Below, one piece after another: positions 39,702 through 49,800 of a stretch of 64,000 bases of DNA. Numbering within the stretch: position 1 is the first letter of the stretch; every line of letters starts with the position of its first letter. Position numbers and translations under genes: made by a program. Under the pieces are notes generated by a model. That model was not told where the DNA came from. It did not search any database and worked only from the letters and a program-made list of their open reading frames with translations. The DNA is taken from NCBI RefSeq assembly GCF_014646375.1, contig NZ_BMNI01000003.1:131668-195667 (forward strand), written 5' to 3'. The stretch comes from Nocardioides phosphati (GTDB lineage: Bacteria; Actinomycetota; Actinomycetes; Propionibacteriales; Nocardioidaceae).

Positions 39702-41360
39702 TCAGCGAGCGGACGTCGGCTGTGCCGGGACGTGGCCGTTCGGGACGGGCGCCTCGACGAGCACCTCGGTCACGGGCTCGGTCACCAGGACGGCGACCTC
39801 CTGGCGACGGCGGCCGGGGTGCGGGGCCGGGTCGGGCTCGTTGCGGAGCTCCTTCACCAGCGAGACGGCCGCGCCGATCATGACGAACATGAACGGGAAG
39901 GCGGCCAGGATGCAGAGCGTCTGCAGCGCCTCGAGGCCACCGGCGAGGAGCAGGATGCCGGCGACCGCGCCGGTCATGACGCCCCAGAAGACCGTGACCG
40001 GCTTCTTGGGCTCGGTGGAGCCGCGCGAGGAGAGCATCGCCATCACGAGCGAGGCCGCGTCGGCGCCCGACACGAAGAAGAACGCGACGAGCATGATCAC
40101 CAGGAACGCGGTGACCGAGAACCACGGGTACTGGTGGAGCACCGCGAAGAGGGCGGTGTCCTGGCCCTTGGCGAGCGCCTTCTCGAGGTTGACGCCGCCG
40201 AGCTGCAGGTGGATCGAGATGCCGCCCAGGATCGAGAACCAGACGAAGGTGACCAGGCTCGGGGCGAGGATGACGCCGAGGACGAACTCACGGATCGTGC
40301 GGCCACGCGAAATGCGCGCGATGAAGGCGCCGACGAACGGCGTCCACGACATCCACCAGGCCCAGTAGAAGATCGTCCAGCCGCTGAGCCAGGACTGGCC
40401 GCCGAAGGCGCCGGAGCGGAAGCTCATCGGAGCGAGCTGCCAGAGGTAGTCACCGACGGACTCGGTGAAGTTGCTGAGGATGAAGACCGTCGGGCCGACG
40501 ACGAAGAGGAAGAACAGCAGGACGACCGCGAGCACCATGTTGGTGTTGGAGAGGAACTCCACGCCGCGGCCGATGCCGCTGACCGCCGACAGGATGAAGC
40601 AGACGGTGAGCACCGCGATGATGATGACGGCGATCGTCTTGGAGCGCGGCACGCTGTAGAGGTCGTTGAGGCCCGAGTTGATCTGGAGCGCGCCCAGGCC
40701 GAGCGAGGTCGCGGAGCCGAAGAGGGTCGCGATGATCGCGAAGGAGTCGATCGCGCGCCCGGTGTTGCCCTCGGTGCGCTTGCCCAGCAGCGGGAAGAAC
40801 GTCGAGCTGAGCAGCGTCGCCTTGCCGTGGCGGAAGGAGAAGTACGCGAGCGCGAGGCCGACGACGGCGTACATCGCCCACGGGTGGAAGGCCCAGTGGA
40901 AGAAGGCGTACTGCATCGCGACCTGCGCGGACTCCTGCGTGTTGGGCTTGGCGAGGCCCATCGGCGGCTCGGCCATGTGCGAGAGCGGCTCGGCGACGCC
41001 GTAGAACATCAGGCCGATGCCCATGCCGGCGCTGAACATCATCGTGACCCAGCTGATCGTGCTGAACTCGGGTCGCTCGTCGTCGGCGCCGAGGCGGATC
41101 CGGCCGTAGCGGCTGAAGGCGAGGACGGCGGCGAGGATGACGAACGACGCGCTGGCCAGGACGAAGAGCCAGCCGAAGCTGCTGATCACCCAGTCGAGGG
41201 CGGTTCCGCTGACCTTGGCCAGGCCCTTGTTGTCGAGGATGCCCCACAGCAGGAAGGCGATGCTGAACGCCGCGGCGCTCGCGAGGACGATCCGGTCGAC
41301 CGGGAGCTGGGCCGCGCGTACGTTGCCCGCGGCCTTCGGCGTCTCGGTGGTGCTTGTCAT
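39702..41360 (-). CDS. BCCT-family choline/betaine/carnitine transporter
   Basis: Predicted 552 aa from the ATG at 41360, with a GAAGGGA-like site upstream; the frame is open further, but that part overlaps the operator. Twelve hydrophobic segments are expected. The BCCT signature is clear in IFYWAWWMSWTPFVGAFIAR and ISRGRTIREFV, with the substrate-site motif WAMYAVVGLALAYFSFR. It couples uptake of a quaternary amine to sodium or proton entry. The C-terminal tail is short (about 40 residues after the last segment) compared with osmosensing BetP, which fits a catabolic rather than an osmoregulatory role (inference). It has its own copy of the island operator. Confidence 0.92.
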   Translation of the reverse strand: MTSTTETPKAAGNVRAAQLPVDRIVLASAAAFSIAFLLWGILDNKGLAKVSGTALDWVISSFGWLFVLASASFVILAAVLAFSRYGRIRLGADDERPEFSTISWVTMMFSAGMGIGLMFYGVAEPLSHMAEPPMGLAKPNTQESAQVAMQYAFFHWAFHPWAMYAVVGLALAYFSFRHGKATLLSSTFFPLLGKRTEGNTGRAIDSFAIIATLFGSATSLGLGALQINSGLNDLYSVPRSKTIAVIIIAVLTVCFILSAVSGIGRGVEFLSNTNMVLAVVLLFFLFVVGPTVFILSNFTESVGDYLWQLAPMSFRSGAFGGQSWLSGWTIFYWAWWMSWTPFVGAFIARISRGRTIREFVLGVILAPSLVTFVWFSILGGISIHLQLGGVNLEKALAKGQDTALFAVLHQYPWFSVTAFLVIMLVAFFFVSGADAASLVMAMLSSRGSTEPKKPVTVFWGVMTGAVAGILLLAGGLEALQTLCILAAFPFMFVMIGAAVSLVKELRNEPDPAPHPGRRRQEVAVLVTEPVTEVLVEAPVPNGHVPAQPTSAR

Positions 41361-41420
41361 GGAGAGATTCCCTTCAGGGGTTTCCGCTTGCCCGGGCGTT
41401 CGTCGACCATAAGGCCGGTG

Positions 41421-41454
41421 TTGTGTGATCTGCAACACCTAGCGTGATGCGAAA
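41421..41454. promoter_or_regulatory. Tandem 15-bp palindromes, candidate IclR operator 4 (BCCT gene)
   Basis: TTGTGTGATCTGCAA at 41421-41435 and, read on the minus strand, TTTCGCATCACGCTA at 41440-41454 have centres 19 bp apart. The second unit is the weakest of the set. The site is 61 bp upstream of the BCCT start. No TTGAC hexamer is seen on the transcribed strand at the expected place. Confidence 0.55.
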
Positions 41455-41540
41455 CACGGAGTTCACGCCGGGTGGAGCCTTGACCGCCCCCCGTTACACC
41501 GTCTTCATCATCCCTCGCGGACGCCGGAGCGGAAATGCCG

Positions 41541-41574
41541 CGAGGCCGGCAGTCCGTGGGGACTGCCGGCCTCG
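41541..41574 (-). terminator. Strong terminator hairpin after the iclR gene
   Basis: CGAGGCCGGCAGTCC at 41541-41555 pairs perfectly (15 bp) with 41560-41574 around GTGG. Read leftward it lies 25 bp after the regulator stop and is followed by CGGCATTTCC. It should keep iclR transcripts out of the BCCT gene. Confidence 0.8.
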
Positions 41575-41599
41575 TCGGCGTACGTCGGCGCGGGTGGCG

Positions 41600-42412
41600 T
41601 CAGCCCAGCCAGCCCATGCGGTGACTGATGCGCGCGCCGGTGTCGCGGAGCGCGTCGGACGTCCGCTTGATCTCGGCGTCGTCGAAGCGGAACGCCGGAC
41701 CCGACGCACTAACGGAGGCGACGACAGCGCCCGTGTGGTCGCGGATCGGGACCGCGGAGGCGTTGAGGCCGACCTCGAGCTCCTCGTGGGTGGTCGCGAA
41801 GCCGCTGTCGCGGACCTCGGCCAGCTGGTCCAGCAGGACCTTGCGCGAGGTGATCGTGTGGGGGGTGAGCTTCGGCAGGCCGGCCGTCTTGAGGATCTCC
41901 TCGAGCCGGGCCTCCGGCATGTGGGCGAGGAGCACCTTGCCGCTGGCGGTGGCGTGGAGGGGGGTCAGCTGGCCGACCCAGTTCTGGCTGGCGACCGCTG
42001 CGGTGCCCATCGCCTGCTGCACGTTGACGGCGTAGTGCTCGCGGACGACGGCGATGTTGATCGTCTCGTCGATGTCGGCGGCCAGGTCGTCGAGGAGGGG
42101 CTGCGACTGGCGGACCAGGTCGATGCGCGCCGGGATCGAGCTGGCCAGGCGCAGGATGCCGAAGGCCAGCTGGTACTTCCCGCGGTCGACGTTCTGCTCG
42201 ACGAGGTCGCGCTCCTCGAGGGCGGCCAGCAGGCGGAAGGCGGTGGACTTGTGGACGCCGATCTCGGCGGCCACCTCGCTCACGCCGGCGCTGCCCTCGC
42301 GGGCCAGGATCTCCAGGACGGTGATGGCGCGGTCGACGGACTGCACGCCGCCCTGGCTGTCGGTGCCGCGCCCGCTTGCGCGCGTTGCGGCCTTGGCTTC
42401 CCCGTTGCTCAT
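41600..42412 (-). CDS. IclR-family transcriptional regulator of the betaine island
   Basis: Predicted 270 aa. The N-terminal winged helix-turn-helix covers about residues 20-85 (GVSEVAAEIGVHKSTAFRLL, then AALEERDLVEQN). The C-terminal IclR effector domain includes TAVASQNWVGQLTPLHATAS and GKVLLAHMPE, then ATTHEELEVGLNASAVPIRD. Such regulators bind paired palindromes as dimers of dimers and respond to a small aromatic or aliphatic ligand. It is the only IclR gene in the window, sits amid the island, and its own upstream region has the shared operator, so autoregulation and control of all five promoters is the simplest reading. The effector is unknown; an intermediate such as sarcosine, dimethylglycine or betaine is likely. 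Confidence 0.9.
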   Translation of the reverse strand: MSNGEAKAATRASGRGTDSQGGVQSVDRAITVLEILAREGSAGVSEVAAEIGVHKSTAFRLLAALEERDLVEQNVDRGKYQLAFGILRLASSIPARIDLVRQSQPLLDDLAADIDETINIAVVREHYAVNVQQAMGTAAVASQNWVGQLTPLHATASGKVLLAHMPEARLEEILKTAGLPKLTPHTITSRKVLLDQLAEVRDSGFATTHEELEVGLNASAVPIRDHTGAVVASVSASGPAFRFDDAEIKRTSDALRDTGARISHRMGWLG

Positions 42413-42475
42413 GACGCAACCGTACCCACGGGTAGCGAGAGCGCAAGGGCCTTCGGGCCGAATTGTCGGGACCTC

Positions 42476-42505
42476 TTGACATGACCTGCGTCACGCACAG
42501 AGACT
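42476..42505 (+). promoter_or_regulatory. Candidate folD-folP-metF-folC promoter
   Basis: TTGACA at 42476-42481 is a full -35 consensus, 31 bp before the paired palindromes. GAGACT about 18 bp further on is a possible -10. Confidence 0.45.
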
Positions 42506-42506
42506 G

Positions 42507-42540
42507 TTGCGCATGACGCGCAGCGTTGTGCATAGCGCAT
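42507..42540. promoter_or_regulatory. Tandem 15-bp palindromes, candidate IclR operator 5 (iclR/folD)
   Basis: TTGCGCATGACGCGC at 42507-42521 and TTGTGCATAGCGCAT at 42526-42540, centres 19 bp apart. The pair lies between divergent genes, 34 bp before folD and 94 bp before iclR, and could control both. Confidence 0.6.
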
Positions 42541-42574
42541 CGACAAGCACCCGCCCTCCGGAAAGGCCCCACCG

Positions 42575-43459
42575 GTGACGACCGCTACACGGATCGACGG
42601 ACGCAAGGTTGCCGCCGGCATCAAGCAGCAGCTGGCCGGGCGCGTCGCCGCGCTCCAGGCGCAGGGCGTCCGCCCCGGCCTCGGCACGGTCCTGGTCGGC
42701 GACGACCCCGGCAGCCACTCGTACGTCGCCGGCAAGCACCGCGACTGCGCCGAGGTCGGCATCGCCTCGCTCCGCGTCGAGCTGCCCGCCACCGCCACGC
42801 AGGAGGAGATCGAGGCCGCGGTCGTCGCGCTCAACCAGGACCCGGCCTGCACCGGCTTCATCGTCCAGCTGCCGCTGCCGCCGCACATCGACACCCACCG
42901 CGTGCTCCAGCTGATCGACCCCGAGAAGGACGCCGACGGTCTCCACCCGGCCAACCTCGGCAAGCTCGTGCTCGGCATCCCCGGCCCGCTGCCCTGCACG
43001 CCGCGCGGCATCATCGAGCTGCTCCGCGAGCACGACGTCGAGATCACCGGCCAGCGGTTCTGCATCATCGGCTGCGGCCTCACGGTCGGCCGCCCGCTCG
43101 GCCTCATGCTCACCCGGCCCACCGAGCACGCGACCGTCACGCTCTGCCACGAGGCGACCGTCGACGTCGCGGCGCACGCCCGGGCCTCCGACGTCATCGT
43201 CGCCGCAGCGGGCGTCGCCCACCTCGTGAAGCCCGACTGGGTCAGCGCCGGCGCGACCGTCCTCTCCGTCGGCGTCACCCGCACCATCGAGGGGATCCTC
43301 GGCGACGTCCACCCCCAGGTCGACACGGTCGCCGGCAAGATGAGCCCCGCCACCGGCGGCGTCGGCCCGATGACCCGCGCGATGCTGCTCATGAACATCG
43401 TCGAGATCGCCGAGCGCGCGGCCGACTCGGCGCCCGAGCTCGCCGGCGTGGGTGCCTGA
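42575..43459 (+). CDS. folD: Methylenetetrahydrofolate dehydrogenase / methenyl-THF cyclohydrolase
   Basis: Predicted 294 aa from a GTG start with GAAAGG upstream. The conserved catalytic segment is [17 protein letters not shown] with the lysine needed for cyclohydrolase activity; [20 protein letters not shown] and the Rossmann stretch [14 protein letters not shown] follow. It converts 5,10-methylene-THF, the product of DMGO and sarcosine oxidase, into 10-formyl-THF for purine synthesis or for PurU. Its stop overlaps the folP start by one base, the start of a tightly coupled folate operon. Confidence 0.93.
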   Translation: MTTATRIDGRKVAAGIKQQLAGRVAALQAQGVRPGLGTVLVGDDPGSHSYVAGKHRDCAEVGIASLRVELPATATQEEIEAAVVALNQDPACTGFIVQLPLPPHIDTHRVLQLIDPEKDADGLHPANLGKLVLGIPGPLPCTPRGIIELLREHDVEITGQRFCIIGCGLTVGRPLGLMLTRPTEHATVTLCHEATVDVAAHARASDVIVAAAGVAHLVKPDWVSAGATVLSVGVTRTIEGILGDVHPQVDTVAGKMSPATGGVGPMTRAMLLMNIVEIAERAADSAPELAGVGA

Positions 43460-44412
43460 TGGCCGCCCAGGTCCTCGAGCGCACCGCGGCGGTCACCCGC
43501 CCCCGGTCGTCCGCCGACGGCGCGCTCGCCGAGGCGCCCGCGGGTGCGCCGGTCGTGGCGCGCCCGGTCCTGGACCGCACGAGGGTGCTCGGCATCCTCA
43601 ACGTCACGCCGGACTCCTTCTCCGACGGCGGCCGGTTCGCGGCCGTCGAGGCGGCGATCGAGGGCGGCCTTGCGCTGGTCCGCGACGGCGCCGACCTGGT
43701 CGACGTGGGCGGCGAGTCCACGCGGCCCGGCGCCGTACGCGTGGACGAGGCGGAGGAGCTCCGCCGGGTGATCCCCGTCGTCCGGGCGCTGGCCGAGGCT
43801 GGCATCGCGGTCTCCATCGACACCATGCGCGCCCGCGTGGCCGAGGCGGCCTGCGCCGCGGGTGCCGTGCTCGTCAACGACGTGTCGGGCGGCCTGGCCG
43901 ACCCCGCCATGCTCGAGGTCATCGCCGCGACCGGCCGCCAGTGCGTGCTCATGCACTGGCGCGGCCACTCCGCCGTCATGCAGAGTCGCGCGGTCTACGC
44001 CGACGTCGTCCGCGAGGTCACCGACGAGCTGGTGGACCGCGTCGACGCCGCGGTCGCCGCGGGCGTCGCCCCCGGCAACATCGTGCTCGACCCGGGCCTC
44101 GGCTTCGCCAAGGACGCCGAGCAGAGCTGGGCGCTCCTGGCCGGCTATCCCCGGCTGAGCAGCCTCGGCTTCCCGCTGCTCGTCGGCGCCTCGCGCAAGC
44201 GGTTCCTCGCGGAGTGCGTCCCGCAGGAGGCCCCCGGGCTCTCCGTCCCCGCCGACCGGGACGGCGCCTCGGCCGCCGTCACGGCGTACGCCGCGCAGGC
44301 CGGTGCCTGGGGCGTCCGCGTGCACGACGTCGCGCCTGCCGCCGCAGCTGTCCGGGTCGCCGCACGGCTCGCCGCCGCCCGCGCGACGCTCGACCCGAGG
44401 GCGTGGCGCTGA
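43459..44412 (+). CDS. folP: Dihydropteroate synthase
   Basis: Predicted 317 aa, with an N-terminal extension of about 40 residues before the TIM-barrel core. Signature 1 is GILNVTPDSFSDGGRF and signature 2 is VDVGGESTRPGAVRVDEAEE. The substrate-binding lysine/serine stretch is FPLLVGASRKRFL. It joins the pterin pyrophosphate to p-aminobenzoate. Its presence between folD and metF, away from the usual folKBE genes, suggests an accessory copy that lifts folate supply while demethylation is active; a housekeeping folP elsewhere would support that. A paralogue with a different acceptor cannot be excluded. Confidence 0.88.
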   Translation: MAAQVLERTAAVTRPRSSADGALAEAPAGAPVVARPVLDRTRVLGILNVTPDSFSDGGRFAAVEAAIEGGLALVRDGADLVDVGGESTRPGAVRVDEAEELRRVIPVVRALAEAGIAVSIDTMRARVAEAACAAGAVLVNDVSGGLADPAMLEVIAATGRQCVLMHWRGHSAVMQSRAVYADVVREVTDELVDRVDAAVAAGVAPGNIVLDPGLGFAKDAEQSWALLAGYPRLSSLGFPLLVGASRKRFLAECVPQEAPGLSVPADRDGASAAVTAYAAQAGAWGVRVHDVAPAAAAVRVAARLAAARATLDPRAWR

Positions 44413-45308
44413 TGCGCAGCCACGCGCGCGAACGGGTGCTGAGCCGTCTGCTCGAGCAGGTCCGTTACGAGGTCCTGCCGACGCCGAGCGTCGTCGACGA
44501 GGTCTACGGCCACCTGCCCGCGGGCGCGACCGTCACGGTGACCGCCTCACCGGCCAAGGGCATGGAGGAGACCCTCGACATCGCCGAGCGCCTCTCCGCC
44601 CTCGGCTTCGACGTGGTGCCGCACCTTGCCGCGCGGATGATCCACGGGAACGCCCACCTCGCCGAGATCACGGAGCGGCTCCGGCTCGCGCACGTCACGA
44701 AGGTCTTCATCCCCGCCGGCGACGCCGATCCCGAGCCCGGCTGCTACCGCAGTGCGCTGCAGGTGCTCGAGGACCTCGCCGTCGCGGGCAACCCGTTCGA
44801 CCAGGTCGGCATCACCGGCTACCCGGAGTCGCACCCGAGCATCAACGACGACCTCACGGTCCAGGCGATGTGGGACAAGCGGCACCACGCGACCCACATC
44901 GTCAGCAACCTGACCTTCGACCCCGACGTGCTCGCGCGCTGGATCGACCGGGTCCGCGCGCGTGGGGTGGCCCTCCCCATCCTGATCGGGCTGCCCGGCC
45001 CCGTCGAGCGGCTCAAGCTGCTCCGCATGGCGACGAAGATCGGCGTGGGGGAGTCGGCGAAGTTCCTCGCCAAGAACGGCGGCCTCTTCGCCCGCATCGC
45101 CGCTCCCGGCGGCTACGACCCGTTGCGCTTCCTCGGCCGTGCCGCGGAGACGCTGGGCCTCCCCGCCTCGAACGTCGCCGGCCTGCACCTCTTCACCTTC
45201 AACCAGGTCGCCGAGACCGAGGCCTGGCGCGTCGCACAGCTGGAGCGGATCCAGGACAGCGGCGTGCGGCGGCGTACGGCCCGGGCAGCGGCACGGAGCG
45301 ACGCATGA
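44412..45308 (+). CDS. metF: Methylenetetrahydrofolate reductase
   Basis: Predicted 298 aa. Family elements seen are VTVTASPAKGMEETLDIAER near the substrate region, VTKVFIPAGDADPEPGCYRS, ITGYPESHPSINDD and GLHLFTFNQVAETEAWR. The N-terminus is shorter than in E. coli MetF, and the usual early TFE motif is replaced by TASP, which fits a divergent clade found with folate-dependent demethylases. It would reduce 5,10-methylene-THF to 5-methyl-THF and so link the island to methionine, or it may act in reverse or on a related compound. It overlaps folP by one base and folC by 4 bp. Confidence 0.78.
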   Translation: MRSHARERVLSRLLEQVRYEVLPTPSVVDEVYGHLPAGATVTVTASPAKGMEETLDIAERLSALGFDVVPHLAARMIHGNAHLAEITERLRLAHVTKVFIPAGDADPEPGCYRSALQVLEDLAVAGNPFDQVGITGYPESHPSINDDLTVQAMWDKRHHATHIVSNLTFDPDVLARWIDRVRARGVALPILIGLPGPVERLKLLRMATKIGVGESAKFLAKNGGLFARIAAPGGYDPLRFLGRAAETLGLPASNVAGLHLFTFNQVAETEAWRVAQLERIQDSGVRRRTARAAARSDA

Positions 45309-46732
45309 GCGGCCTCGCGCAGGCAGTCCGCCCCGAGGTGAGCACTGACCCGCGCCCCGACGTACGGCCTGACCTGGCCGAGGTCGAGCGTCGGCTCCTG
45401 GCCCGCTGGCCGGAGACGAGGATCGAGCCGTCGCTCGACCGGATCCGGCTCCTCCTCGACTTCCTCGGCACGCCGCAGCGGCGCTACCGCAGCGTCCACC
45501 TCACCGGAACCAACGGCAAGACGAGCACGGCCCGCCTGGTCGAGGCGCTGCTGGGCGCGACCGGCCACCGCACCGGCCGGCTGACCAGCCCGCACCTGAC
45601 CTCCATCCGCGAGCGCATCGCGCTGGACGGCCACCCGATCGACGAGGCCGGCTTCGTCGACGCCTGGCGCGCGACGGAATTCCAGGCCGAGTGCGTCGAC
45701 GCGGTCATGGAGCACCCGCTCTCCTTCTTCGAGATGACGGTCGCCATGGGCTACCTCGCCTTCGCCACGGCCGAGGTCGACACCGCCGTCGTCGAGGTCG
45801 GCATGGGCGGCCGCTGGGACGCCACCAACGTCATCGACGCCGCCGTCTCGGTGATCCTGCCGGTCGCGCTCGACCACACCGACTACCTCGGCCCGACCAC
45901 GGTCGACATCGCCCGCGAGAAGGCCGGCATCATCGCGCCCGGCTCCACCGTCGTGAGCGCGCGCCAGTCGCCCGAGGTGCTCGCCGTCCTCCAGGAGCGT
46001 GCGGACTCCGTCGGCGCCCGCCTGCTCCTCCTCGACCGCGACTTCTCCGTCGTCGAGCGCTCGCCCGTCGCCGGCGGCCAGCGGATCTCGGTCAACGGGC
46101 TCCACGGCAGCTACGCCGACGTGCACCTCGCCCTCCGCGGCCGGCACCAGGCCGACAACGCCGCCTGCGCCCTCGTCGCCGCGGAGGCGCTGCTCGGTCA
46201 CGCGCTCGACCCCGACGCCGTACGCCGCGCGCTCGCGGGCGTGACCTCGCCGGGCCGACTCGACGTACGCCGCGGGCGGCCGACCGTCGTCCTCGACGCC
46301 GCGCACAACCCGCACGGCGCGCGCTCGCTCGTCGAGGGGCTCGAGGAGATCGCCCCCGGCCACCGCCAGTACGCCGTCGTCGCGGCGATGGCGGACAAGG
46401 ACGTCGAGGGGCTGCTGCGCGAGCTGGCGCCGAACGTCACGGAGATCGTCTGCACCGCCAACTCGAGCCCGCGCTCCCTGCCGGCCGAGGAGCTCGCCGC
46501 GATCGCGCGGACCGTCTTCGCGCCCGAGCGCGTGCACCTCGCGCGCTCGGTCGAGACCGCGCTCGCGGTGGCGCGTGGGCGGGCCGTCCCTCCGGGCGCG
46601 GCGCGGGAGTCCGTGGTCGTCGTGACCGGCTCGGTGGTCACCGTGGCCGACGCCGAGCGGCTCCTTCCCGCACCTCCCGCCGGCCTCCCGGCCACCCCCG
46701 ATCGACCGATGGTCCAACCCCTGCCCGGGTGA
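45305..46732 (+). CDS. folC: Folylpolyglutamate synthase / dihydrofolate synthase
   Basis: Predicted 475 aa. The ATP loop is HLTGTNGKTSTARLVEALL, followed by TSPHLTSIRERIALDG, VEVGMGGRWDATNVID and LDAAHNPHGARSLVEGLEE, all standard FolC/Mur-ligase-type landmarks. It adds glutamate to folates and so retains them in the cell; polyglutamylated THF is also the better substrate for many folate enzymes. It ends the folD-folP-metF-folC unit, all four genes being overlapped or abutted. A hairpin follows before pyc. Confidence 0.92.
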   Translation: MSGLAQAVRPEVSTDPRPDVRPDLAEVERRLLARWPETRIEPSLDRIRLLLDFLGTPQRRYRSVHLTGTNGKTSTARLVEALLGATGHRTGRLTSPHLTSIRERIALDGHPIDEAGFVDAWRATEFQAECVDAVMEHPLSFFEMTVAMGYLAFATAEVDTAVVEVGMGGRWDATNVIDAAVSVILPVALDHTDYLGPTTVDIAREKAGIIAPGSTVVSARQSPEVLAVLQERADSVGARLLLLDRDFSVVERSPVAGGQRISVNGLHGSYADVHLALRGRHQADNAACALVAAEALLGHALDPDAVRRALAGVTSPGRLDVRRGRPTVVLDAAHNPHGARSLVEGLEEIAPGHRQYAVVAAMADKDVEGLLRELAPNVTEIVCTANSSPRSLPAEELAAIARTVFAPERVHLARSVETALAVARGRAVPPGAARESVVVVTGSVVTVADAERLLPAPPAGLPATPDRPMVQPLPG

Positions 46733-46747
46733 CTCACCAATCGGTCC

Positions 46748-46780
46748 GGGGCTGGGCGTCTCACGCAGGCGCCCAGCCCC
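46748..46780 (+). terminator. Terminator hairpin between folC and pyc
   Basis: GGGGCTGGGC at 46748-46757 pairs perfectly with GCCCAGCCCC at 46771-46780; the loop is 13 bases. It begins 15 bp after the folC stop. It may end the folate operon or reduce read-through into pyc. Confidence 0.6.
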
Positions 46781-46811
46781 ACCCCTGTCCAGCCCTACTC
46801 GAAGGAATGAC

Positions 46812-49800
46812 ATGTTCCGGAAGATCCTGGTCGCCAACCGAGGCGAGATCGCCGTCCGTGCCTTCCGCGCAGGCCGCGAGGCAGGGGCGCGCATGGTCGC
46901 GGTCTTCCCCTACGAGGACCGCTGGTCCGAGCACCGGCTCCGCTCCGACGAGGCCTACGAGATCGGCGAGCCCGGCCACCCGGTGCGGGCCTACCTCGAT
47001 CCCGAGGGGATCGTCGACGTCGCGGTCCGCTGCGGTGCCGACGCGGTCTACCCCGGCTACGGGTTCCTCTCCGAGAACCCCGCGCTGGCCGAGGCCTGCG
47101 CGGCGGCGGGCATCACCTTCGTGGGCCCGCCCGCCGAGGTGCTGACCCTGACCGGCAACAAGGCGAGCGCGATCGCGGCGGCCAAGGCGGCCGGCGTCCC
47201 GACCCTGCAGAGCGTGGAGCCCTCGACCGACGTCGACGCGCTGGTCGCGGCGGCCGAGGCGATCCCGGCGCCGCTCTTCGTCAAGGCGGTCGCCGGTGGT
47301 GGCGGCCGCGGCATGCGCCGGGTCGACGACCGGGCCCAGCTGCGCGAGGCGATCGAGACCTGCATGCGCGAGGCCGAGGGCGCGTTCGGCGACCCGACGG
47401 TCTTCATCGAGCAGGCCGTGATGGACCCGCGCCACATCGAGGTGCAGATCCTCGCCGACGGCGCCGGCAACGTGATCCACCTCTTCGAGCGCGACTGCTC
47501 GGTCCAGCGGCGGCACCAGAAGGTCGTCGAGATCGCGCCCGCGCCCAACCTCGACCCGGCGATCCGCGAGCGGATGTGCGCCGACGCGGTGCGCTTCGCC
47601 AAGGAGATCGGCTACGTCAACGCGGGCACCGTGGAGTTCCTGCTCGACCCGCACGGCACCTACGTCTTCATCGAGATGAACCCCCGCATCCAGGTCGAGC
47701 ACACCGTGACCGAGGAGGTCACCGGTGTCGACCTGGTCCAGTCGCAGCTGCGCATCGCGGCCGGCGCGACGCTCGACGAGCTCGGCCTCTCCCAGGAGAC
47801 GGTCTCGATCCGGGGCGCCGCCCTGCAGTGCCGGATCACCACCGAGGACCCGGCCAACGACTTCCGCCCGGACACGGGCAAGATCACGACCTACCGCTCG
47901 CCCGGTGGCGCCGGCGTACGTCTGGACGCGGGCACGGTCTACACGGGCGCCGAGGTGTCGCCGCACTTCGACTCGATGCTGGCCAAGCTCACCTGCCGTG
48001 GCCGCGACTTCACCGAGGCCGTCAACCGGGCCCGTCGTGCGCTCGGGGAGTTCCACATCCTCGGCGTCCAGACCAACATCCCGTTCGTGCAGGGCCTGCT
48101 GGAGGAGCCGGAGTTCCTCGCCGGCAAGGTCACCACGTCGTTCATCGCCGAGCACCCGGAGCTGCTCCACACCCGCTCCAGCGGCGACCAGAGCACCAAG
48201 CTGGTCTCCTACCTGGCCGACGTCACGGTCAACCAGCCGCACGGCCCGGCGCCCACGACGCTGGAGCCGGCGACGAAGCTGCCCGGGATCGACCTCGCCG
48301 TCGCCCCCGCGGCGGGCACCCGGCAGCAGCTGCTCGAGCTCGGCCCGGCGGGGTTCGCGGCTGCGCTCCGGGCGCAGCGCGAGGTCGCGATCACCGACAC
48401 CACCTTCCGCGACGCGCACCAATCGCTGCTCGCCACCCGGATCCGCACCCGCGACCTGGTCACCGGCGCCGCGCACACCGCGCACCTGCTCCCGCAGCTG
48501 TGGAGCCTCGAGTGCTGGGGCGGCGCGACGTACGACGTGGCGCTGCGCTTCCTGGCCGAGGACCCGTGGGAGCGCCTCGCCGCCCTGCGCGAGGCTGCCC
48601 CCAACGTCTGCCTGCAGATGCTGCTCCGCGGCCGCAACACGGTCGGCTACACGCCGTACCCGACGGAGGTGACCGACGCCTTCGTCGAGGAGGCCGCGGC
48701 CACCGGCATCGACGTCTTCCGGATCTTCGACGCCCTCAACGACGTCGAGCAGATGCGCCCGGCGATCGAGGCCGTCCGCGCCACCGGCACCACGCTCGCC
48801 CAGGTCGCGCTCTGCTACACCGGCAACCTCAGCGACCCGCGCGAGCAGGTCTACACGCTCGACTACTACCTCAGGCTCGCCGAGCGGATCGTCGACGCGG
48901 GTGCCCACTCGCTCGCGATCAAGGACATGGCCGGCCTGCTCCGTGCTCCTGCCGCCCGCACGCTGGTCACCGCGCTGCGGCGTGAGTTCGACCTGCCGGT
49001 CCACGTGCACACCCACGACACCACCGGTGGCCAGCTCGCCACGCTGGTCGCGGCCATCGAAGCCGGGGCCGACGCGGTCGACGCGGCCAGCGCGGCGCTC
49101 GCCGGCACGACGTCCCAGCCGGCGATGTCGGCGCTCGTCGCCGCGACCGACGGCTCCGACCGGGAGACCGACCTCGACCTCGAGACGGTCTGCTCGCTCG
49201 AGCCCTACTGGGAGGCCACGCGCCGGCTCTACGCGCCGTTCGAGTCGGGGCTGCCCGCACCGACCGGCCGGGTCTACACCCACGAGATCCCCGGTGGCCA
49301 GCTCTCCAACCTGCGCCAGCAGGCGGTCGCGCTCGGCCTCGGTGAGAAGTTCGAGCAGATCGAGGACATGTACGCCGCGGCGAACCGCATCCTCGGCAAC
49401 CCGGTCAAGGTCACCCCGTCGTCCAAGGTGGTCGGCGACCTCGCGCTGCACCTCGTCGCGGTGGGTGCGGACCCGGCCGAGTTCGAGGCGAACCCGGCGA
49501 AGTTCGACCTGCCCGACTCGGTCGTCGGCTTCCTCTCCGGCGAGCTCGGCACCCCCGCGGGCGGCTGGCCCGAGCCGTTCCGCAGCAAGGCGCTCGAGGG
49601 CCGCACGCACAAGCCGGCCAGCCCGACGCTCGCCCCGGCTGATGCCGCGGCGCTGACGTCGGACCGCCGCGCGACCCTCAACCGGCTCCTCTTCCCCGCG
49701 CCCACGCGCGAGTACGAGGACAGCGTCCGCGCGTACGGTGACCTGTCGGTGCTGCCGACCGTCGACTTCTTCTACGGCCTGCGCCAGGGCGCCGAGCACA

